Part shown: piece by piece, positions 7,898-13,307 of the stretch
Layout of the letters: the number at the start of each line of letters is the position of its first letter
How positions within the stretch are numbered: the stretch's first letter is position 1
Origin: Bacteroidales bacterium UBA5762
GTDB taxonomy: Bacteria > Bacteroidota > Bacteroidia > Bacteroidales > TTA-H9
Assembly: GCA_002418865.1 (NCBI GenBank)
Contig: DIEY01000070.1
Coordinates: 71,494 to 84,800, forward strand
DNA: 13,307 nt
Direction: 5' to 3'
Made by a program: the position numbers and the translations under genes
The notes under the pieces: model-generated
Seen by the model: the letters and a program-made list of their open reading frames with translations, nothing else
Database searches by the model: none
What the model was told of the DNA's origin: nothing

Positions 7898-8881
7898 TTA
7901 TATATTAAAAGATGATTCTCTTCCCAAATTAAAGATAGGGCCTTCCTTTACCTGTTTACCTTTAGGAGTCCATTTATAGAATCCTTCACCTACGCGTTGT
8001 CCCATCAATCCAGCGCGTACCATGCGTTTGAGCAAAGGAGAGGGTTTATAGCGAATATCGCCGAATTCATTATATAAATTTTCCATCCAGCGCATAATTT
8101 TATCTAATCCTATTGTATCGGCCATTTCGAAGGGGCCCATCGCATGCCCACTTGTCTCACGCATAGTTTCATCAATCTGATCAACCATGGCTACTCCTTC
8201 CATTAATATAGAGCATGCCTCATTAATAAAAGGGATGATCATTCTAGTACTGATATTGCCGGGTGATTCATTGACGGGAATAACCTTTTTACCAATCATC
8301 TTGATATACTTGCAAGTCAAGTCCCATGCGGCTTTCGAAGTACGCGTCGAGCGAACGGTTTCAACAATCTTTACTTCTCGCACAGGGGAGATAAAATGCA
8401 TACCTACTGCCCTGCTGGGATCTTTCAACACCGACGAAAGTTCTGATATCATTAATGTTGCAGTATTGCTCGAGATAACAGCATCAGTACGTAATACTTC
8501 TTCTAATTTATGAAATACCTCCTGCCGTAAACTAAGGCTAGTACCGGGTTTTTTCGAATTAATCACCTCGATAGCTATATCACAATCCTTTAAATCATTG
8601 TAATCTGTAGTAAGCTTAATTCTCGATAAAATGAGTTTTTTTTCAGTGGCCGTCATTCCCCACTGATTAATGATTCGATCGAGTTCGTCATTCAAACGCT
8701 TAGAAATCTCAAGCAGGCGGTCCTGACTAATATCTAATGCAATCACATCTATCCCATATTGACTGGTTTGTAAGGCTATCTGTTGACCCATTATTCCACA
8801 ACCAACAATTCCAACTTTTTGTAATAAGCCTCTTTGTGTATCCTCACGACTAAGGCTAAAGTCTTCTAACTTGATATCCAT
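7898..8881 (-). CDS. 3-hydroxybutyryl-CoA dehydrogenase-like (3-hydroxyacyl-CoA dehydrogenase family)
   Basis: A 327-residue NAD-dependent 3-hydroxyacyl-CoA dehydrogenase-family protein. The Rossmann motif is G27-C-G29-I-M-G32 in KVGIVGCGIMGQQIA. The catalytic His-Glu pair is present as H162 (VGMHFISP) and E174 (VKIVET), 12 residues apart as in human HADH. The C-terminal domain is standard (MGPFEMADTIGLD, KPSPLLKRMV, GQRVGEGFYKW). Two other active-site positions differ: aligned on H162, human S137 corresponds to A141 (SNTATL) and N208 to T212 (PGNISTR, usually PGFxxNR). The true substrate may therefore not be acetoacetyl-/3-hydroxybutyryl-CoA. ATG 8881 is preferred over an in-frame TTG nine bases upstream. 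About 20 residues precede the Rossmann start, longer than usual. First gene of a likely operon with ackA, behind a good promoter. Confidence 0.85.
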   Translation of the reverse strand: MDIKLEDFSLSREDTQRGLLQKVGIVGCGIMGQQIALQTSQYGIDVIALDISQDRLLEISKRLNDELDRIINQWGMTATEKKLILSRIKLTTDYNDLKDCDIAIEVINSKKPGTSLSLRQEVFHKLEEVLRTDAVISSNTATLMISELSSVLKDPSRAVGMHFISPVREVKIVETVRSTRTSKAAWDLTCKYIKMIGKKVIPVNESPGNISTRMIIPFINEACSILMEGVAMVDQIDETMRETSGHAMGPFEMADTIGLDKIMRWMENLYNEFGDIRYKPSPLLKRMVRAGLMGQRVGEGFYKWTPKGKQVKEGPIFNLGRESSFNI

Positions 8882-8925
8882 TAAATTCAAATTGAATAAG
8901 TTAACAAAATTATCATTTCCATTGG

Positions 8926-8956
8926 CAAAGGTACATCTTTGTCATAAGCCATCAAA
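8926..8956 (-). promoter_or_regulatory. Promoter of the dehydrogenase-ackA operon
   Basis: On the minus strand, TTTG (8956-8953) is followed after 19 bases by TACCTTTG (8933-8926). Both fit the Bacteroidota consensus TTTG-N19-TAnnTTTG exactly. The start codon at 8881 would follow a leader of roughly 40 bases. This is the best-supported promoter in the window. Confidence 0.6.
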
Positions 8957-8960
8957 ATGA

Positions 8961-8992
8961 TTTTAAAGGTTTCTATTTCAATGCTAACTTTG
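8961..8992 (+). promoter_or_regulatory. Promoter of the M64 peptidase-TPR sensor genes
   Basis: TAACTTTG (8985-8992) matches the -7 form exactly. TTTT at 8961-8964, 20 bases upstream, is an imperfect -33. The ATG at 9057 would follow a leader of about 55-60 bases. It is back-to-back with the minus-strand promoter: the two -33 elements are only a few bases apart. Confidence 0.45.
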
Positions 8993-9056
8993 TGCCTTGT
9001 CCTTATAAAATTTGAACCCATTCGAAATTATAAACACCTCAATAAAAACTTATATT

Positions 9057-10484
9057 ATGTCAAAACAGCGATTAACACTCATTTTTATCAGTTTTAGCTG
9101 TATTTTTTTACCGCATTTAAAAGGAGAAGATATTCGTTTCGCCGATTATTTTCAGAACATAACTATGAGAGTAGATTATTTCCATACGGGAAACAGTCAA
9201 ACGGAAATATTTGCCATTGATCGAATCGTAAATGACGGAGCTTGGGCCGGTAGCCTCACTCAGCTTCAAGATAGAACGAATTTAGGATTATATTTTTTCG
9301 AAATCATTGATAAAGAGCAGAATATTGTGATATACAGCAGGGGATTCGCCAGCATTTTTGGAGAATGGCAATTAACACCTGAAGCTACGGAATATGGTAC
9401 CTTTCATGAATCCGTACGTTTTCCATGGCCGCTAAAACCATTTATTCTCGCTATTAGCAAACGGGCAAGCGATAACTCCTTTCAAAAAATATGGCAGCAC
9501 GAAATAGATCCTTATTCACGCTTGGTTAATCCGGTAGAGCTAAAACTGCCTTTCAAATCCTGGGCATTGAAAGACAATGGCGATCCTCATTCTAAAGTTG
9601 ATATAGTGATTTTAGGCGACGGTTATAGCTATGAGCAATTCGATAAATTTAAGGCTGACGCTATTAGATTGATGAGAGAATTATTTTCGGTTCAACCTTT
9701 TCAAAGCCGAGAAAAAGATTTCAATGTGCGTGCAATTTTTACTCCATGCGAACAACCTGGAGTAAATAAACCCCACCCAAACATTTATGCCCGTACTCCT
9801 CTTTCATTGACTTATGGGGCTTTCGATTCCGAAAGATATGTACTGGGGTTCGATAATAGAACTATACGCGATGTGGCTTCTATAGTGCCTTATGAATTTA
9901 TGATTATATTGGTAAACGAGAGAACTTATGGCGGTGGAGGAATTTATAATCTCTATTCAACAGTTTCGGCCGACAATAAATTTGCTGATTATATTATGGT
10001 ACATGAATTTGGGCATCAGTTTGCAGCCTTAGCCGACGAGTATTATAGCTCTTCGGTGTCATACGAGGCTCCTTCAGTTGAAATAGAACCATGGGAACCC
10101 AATATCACTGCATTGAAAGACCCTAATATGCTCAAATGGAAACATTTGGTAGAACCTTCAACCCCAATTCCAACGCCTTGGGACAAAGAAACTTTCGATA
10201 AATTCAGCTATCAGATCCAAATCGAAAGAAATCAGATTCGAGCTAAAAATGAACCAGAAGAAGTAATGGAAGCATTATTCGAAAGTGAGCGGAAATTCGA
10301 GACAGAATTAATAGATAAAATGAAATATACAGGAAAAGTAGGCGCTTTCGAAGGGGCAGGTTACAATCAATATGGAATGTACCGGCCAGAAACAGATTGC
10401 ATTATGTTTACCCGTAATCGGCAAGCCTTCTGCAAAGTTTGTCAAGAGGCCATTAGTAAAATAATCGATGTATATGTTCATTGA
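9057..10484 (+). CDS. Secreted M64 (IgA peptidase-like) zinc metallopeptidase
   Basis: A 475-residue secreted protein of peptidase family M64, whose founding member is a Clostridium IgA protease and which is common in Bacteroidota. Residues 1-24 (MSKQRLTLIFISFSCIFLPHLKG) form a signal peptide; an in-frame TTG at 9012 would bury it, so ATG 9057 is chosen. Residues ~27-165 fit the family's beta-rich N-terminal domain (DYFQNITMRVDYFHTGN). The catalytic domain opens VDIVILGDGYSYEQFDKF, and the zinc motif HEFGH is at 316-320, followed by QFAALADEYY. A Cys pair near the end (FCKVCQEAI) also belongs to the family pattern. IgA cleavage should not be assumed; most members are uncharacterised. The TGA stop shares its A with the ATG of the next gene, suggesting coupled translation. 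Confidence 0.9.
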   Translation: MSKQRLTLIFISFSCIFLPHLKGEDIRFADYFQNITMRVDYFHTGNSQTEIFAIDRIVNDGAWAGSLTQLQDRTNLGLYFFEIIDKEQNIVIYSRGFASIFGEWQLTPEATEYGTFHESVRFPWPLKPFILAISKRASDNSFQKIWQHEIDPYSRLVNPVELKLPFKSWALKDNGDPHSKVDIVILGDGYSYEQFDKFKADAIRLMRELFSVQPFQSREKDFNVRAIFTPCEQPGVNKPHPNIYARTPLSLTYGAFDSERYVLGFDNRTIRDVASIVPYEFMIILVNERTYGGGGIYNLYSTVSADNKFADYIMVHEFGHQFAALADEYYSSSVSYEAPSVEIEPWEPNITALKDPNMLKWKHLVEPSTPIPTPWDKETFDKFSYQIQIERNQIRAKNEPEEVMEALFESERKFETELIDKMKYTGKVGAFEGAGYNQYGMYRPETDCIMFTRNRQAFCKVCQEAISKIIDVYVH

Positions 10485-12205
10485 TGACTTTTTCGATGAA
10501 GTTTAAATTTTTTTTTGGTTTACTATTATATTTATTTCCTGTTTTACTGTTTGCGGCTAACCAAATAACTTTGCCCGACAGTCTTGAAAATCAGATTAAA
10601 AAACCACAACATGATTCTGTTAAGGTAAAAATTTTAATTCGGGCTGCCTATACTTATCTTCCCAGCAATTTAACTCTTGCACAAAAAGTTGCTTCATTAG
10701 CGCTCGAAACCTCCAATCAAATTCAATATGCCAAAGGGCAGCACGATGCTTTACTGATACTTGCTGATATCAACTTCTATTCAGGAAATTATTCTCAGGC
10801 TCGCCATTATTATTTGCATTGCCTTAATTTCGTTGAACCCTCTAATTTTCAACAAGTCGCTCAAATTTATGCTCGGCTATCGCAATTAAGTTTTATGCAG
10901 AAAAAATTAGATTCAGCCATTTATTATGCACAAATCAATAAAGTCATAAATAGAAAATATGGATCATGGTCTGATTATATTCAATCTATGCAAAATTTAG
11001 GATTGCTATACTTGCAGAATCGAATGTACGATTCTGCTGTTCAGGAATTTGCTAAAGCCATAAGCATTTCCGACGATCAGATAAAAAATCTGGAGCATGG
11101 TAGTGCTGAATATTATCAACTTTTACGACGAGATGCCGACCTGCATCGTTTATTGGCTTTGGGATGGCAAAACATGGGCAGGTTTAAACTGGCGCTCCAA
11201 GAAATTCAAAGGGGAATAACAATGGCCATGATGTGTAACGATCTTCAACTTCAAGCAAGTATTTTTACAGACATGAGCCAAATTTTGCAAAAACAGGGAG
11301 TTTATGAAAGAGCTTTAGAATACTTAGTCAAAGCGGTTAAAATCTATGAGAAACTTGGCGAGACGCTTATGATAGCCAATACTTATCAGATCATAGGCAA
11401 AATTTATATAGAAAACAATGACTACATCAATGCTTATCGGTTTTTAAAAAACTCCCTTCGTTTGCATCAGTCTCTCGATAATAAAGCCGGACTTGCAACA
11501 ATCTACAATGATCTGGGCAGTTTAAAACGCCTGACCAAAGAAACAGATTCTGCCCAATATTACTATAAACAAAGCCTTCAAATCAACAAATTACTCTCCA
11601 ATCAGCAAGAATTGGGTATTAATTATTTGAATATTGGAATATTGTGGGAAGACATGGGCAATTATTCCTATGCTAGAGTTTATCTTCAAGAAGCAAGGAA
11701 TATTTTCGTACAAATGAACGATGAGGAAAACCTTGTGAAAGTTCTTTTAGAACAAGGAGTTGTGGAAGCAAAAGAAAATAATTACTCGCTGGCTATAAAT
11801 TTACTCACAAAAGCAGAAAAACTGGCTTCGAATTATGGATGGATTGCAATTCGAAAATCTGCTGCCAAATCTCTGGCCGAAATATATGAAAATATAGGCG
11901 ATTATTATAATGCTTTTAAATATCAAAAACTATATACAAGCGTTAGCGATACATTGAATGATTTAGAACGTCAAAAACAAATTCTCAGCATCCAAGCCAC
12001 CTACGACTTCGAGAGACAGCAAAACGAATTATTACTCGAGCAAGAAAAACGGAAAAACCTCGAGAAAAATCAAACTCTACAAAGAGTGATCACTCTTTCT
12101 TCGCTCTTAGCCTTAATCCTCACTGGAATAGTAACTTATTTACTTTTTAAACGAGCTAAAGAAAAACAAAAATTAGAATCGGAAAAATTGCTAAAAGAAG
12201 CAAGG
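10484..12205 (+). CDS. TPR-repeat membrane sensor protein, C-terminal output domain missing
   Basis: About 574 residues from the ATG sharing its A with the upstream TGA; ATG 10496 (MKFKFFFGLLL) is an equally good start. A signal peptide (to about residue 26) precedes roughly ten TPR-like repeats to about 490 (e.g. ANTYQIIGKIYIENNDYINA, NYLNIGILWEDMGNYSYA, SLAEIYENIGDYYNAFKYQ). A charged coiled coil follows (FERQQNELLLEQEKRKNLEK), then one membrane span (about 535-554, ITLSSLLALILTGIVTYLLF) and a short cytosolic helix (KRAKEKQKLESEKLLKEAR). In Bacteroidota this layout normally continues into a LytS-type histidine kinase, LuxR-type HTH or phosphatase domain. Here it runs instead, in frame, into gltX sequence; the open frame continues to the window end, 941 codons from 10484. 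I treat the protein as cut at the junction. The periplasmic TPRs presumably sense or bind a partner, perhaps linked to the M64 peptidase. Confidence 0.75.
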
Positions 12206-12218
12206 GGCGAGCGTTTCG
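12197..12218. other. Chimeric junction: TPR sensor to gltX
   Basis: Left of this point the protein reads as a post-membrane helix (EKLLKEAR); right of it as glutamyl-tRNA synthetase (FGYYGHFAIWRERSPEEV). The frame stays open through the join. By hand count, row 12061-12120 has 23/60 G+C, while rows 12481-12540 and 12541-12600 have 34/60 and 33/60, and codon choice shifts toward C-ending codons. The exact base is uncertain because KEAR fits either side, suggesting short shared sequence at the join. No insertion sequence, tRNA or direct repeat is seen. Assembly chimera is the leading explanation; true recombination is possible. Confidence 0.75.
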
Positions 12219-13307
12219 GCTACTATGGTCATTTTGCCATCTGGCGCGAGAGGAGTCCGGAAGAAGTTTCGGCCGCTTTAGATAAAGGCTTAAAACCGGT
12301 GATTAGATTAAAATCTCCTGGGAATTTTCATAACAAAATAATAGTTAATGACCTGCTAATCGGCCGTCGGGAAATGCCGGAAAATGACCAAGATATTGTC
12401 ATTATGAAAAGCGATGGCCTGCCGACCTATCATTTTGCCCATGCTGTCGATGATCATCTAATGGGCACCACCCACGTTATCCGCGGTCACGAGTGGTTTC
12501 CTTCCCTCCCCCTGCATCTCCAATTATTTCAAGTCCTCGGCTGGAAAGCGCCCGCCTACGCCCACCTTGCCCCTATCCAAAAACTAGACGAAGGAAAGAA
12601 GCGAAAATTAAGCAAACGCCAAGATCAAGAAGCTAATTTACAATATTATTATGCCGCCGGCTATCCGGAAGAAGCGGTCATTGAATATCTGCTTAATCTT
12701 GCTAATTCCGATTTTGAAGACTGGCGTAAAAACAACCCTGATACCCCCAACTCGGAATTCAAAATTACCTGGAAAAAACTGGCAAACTCCAATGGTCCTT
12801 TGTTTGACGCGGCTAAACTTGAAGATATTAGTAAGAATATAATCTCTCGCTTAGACGCTAAAACCGTATATCAAAGAACTCTCGACTGGGCAAAAATATA
12901 TGACGCAGAACTGGCTGATTTATTAAAAGCCCAGGCAGATTATAGTCAAAAAATTCTCAATATTGAACGAGCGGGAGGACTGCAACCGCGCAAAGATATT
13001 GGCCGCTGGTCCGAGGTAAAAGAGGAGATATCATATTTCTTCGACCATAATTTTAATTTAAATCTAGAGGAATTAAATAGTATTAAAGAAGAACTCGGCA
13101 ATATTGATACAGACGCTTTTATCAATGAGTTTTTAAGCACTTACGATATTAATGATGATCCGGAAACTTGGTTTGAAAAACTAAAAAATATCGGGGAAAA
13201 ATATGGCTTTGCCAAGAGCGTTAAAGATTACAAGGAGGCGCCGGAGAAATATAAGGGGCAAGTCGGCTCCCTGGCTAAACTCTTACGCTTCCGGCTCACC
13301 GGCCGCC
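12206..13307 (+). CDS. gltX: Glutamyl-tRNA synthetase fragment (N-terminus missing, C-terminus off window)
   Basis: About 367 residues of class I glutamyl-tRNA synthetase, which charges tRNA with glutamate. Recognisable parts in order: GYYGHFAIWRERSPEEV, VIRLKSPGN, EMPENDQDIVIMKSDGLPTYHFAHAVDDH, THVIRGHEW, the KMSKR-type loop as RKLSKRQ (KLSKR at 12605-12619), the EYLLNLANSDFEDW stretch typical of Clostridia-like and some candidate-phyla GltX, then the anticodon-binding region (KILNIERAGGLQPRKDI, DPETWFEKLKNI, KYKGQVGSLAKLLRFRLTGR). The first ~130 residues with the HIGH motif are absent: the frame continues upstream into the TPR sensor instead. The end at 13307 stops perhaps 30 residues short of the usual C-terminus. 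As encoded here it could not activate glutamate. Higher G+C than the genes to the left; probably from another genome. Confidence 0.85.

Noticed and set aside
9012..9056. Upstream TTG start for the M64 peptidase
   Set aside because: It would place 15 polar residues before a clear signal peptide, whereas ATG 9057 begins directly with one.
12651..12842. A 63-codon open frame on the plus strand
   Set aside because: It lies in another frame of the gltX sequence and has no domain or start signal; the gltX frame explains the DNA.
12946..13140. A 64-codon open frame on the minus strand
   Set aside because: Antisense to the anticodon-binding region of gltX, with composition expected of a shadow frame.
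10484..13307. Reading the whole open frame as one novel 941+ residue signalling aminoacyl-tRNA synthetase
   Set aside because: The synthetase part lacks the HIGH half of the active site, the break falls inside a folded domain, and base composition changes at the join. A chimera explains all of this more simply.

Overview
The first ~12.2 kb look like an ordinary chromosomal stretch of an AT-rich, probably anaerobic or fermentative member of the Bacteroidota. The evidence is tandem OmpH/Skp chaperone genes, a Bacteroidota-style DprA, a large TPR sensor with a single membrane span, start sites mostly without Shine-Dalgarno sequences, and several intergenic sequences matching the Bacteroidota promoter form (TTTG, ~19-20 bases, TAnnTTTG). 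The genus cannot be told from the sequence.

Layout. 1-1265: two tandem secreted OmpH/Skp-like periplasmic chaperones (+), closed by a strong intrinsic terminator. 1276-2370: dprA (-), convergent with them. 2705-3775: a GT28/MurG-like glycosyltransferase (+). 3972-5416: lgt (+), overlapped by 4 bases by a metal-dependent cyclase/kynurenine-formamidase-like gene. On the minus strand, read from 8881 down to 5422: a 3-hydroxyacyl-CoA dehydrogenase-like gene, ackA (12 bases further on), and a secreted M19 dipeptidase whose stop lies 5 bases from the cyclase stop. A compact divergent promoter region (8882-9056) separates this group from a secreted M64 metallopeptidase (+). The peptidase stop overlaps the start of a TPR/transmembrane sensor gene.

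Functional links. The dehydrogenase-ackA pair points to acyl-CoA metabolism and acetate-forming ATP synthesis. Lgt and the OmpH pair serve the envelope. The M19 and M64 enzymes are secreted peptidases suited to peptide or protein use. Peptidase and TPR sensor are probably translationally coupled.

The right end is anomalous. Near 12197-12218 the TPR sensor, just past its membrane span, runs in frame and without a stop into glutamyl-tRNA synthetase (gltX) sequence. That sequence lacks the whole N-terminal nucleotide-binding part with the HIGH motif and continues to the window edge. Base composition rises at the same point. I read this as a chimeric junction, from assembly or possibly real recombination, and not as a new fusion protein. 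Apart from this junction and a dehydrogenase with two substituted active-site positions, I see no convincing undescribed system.
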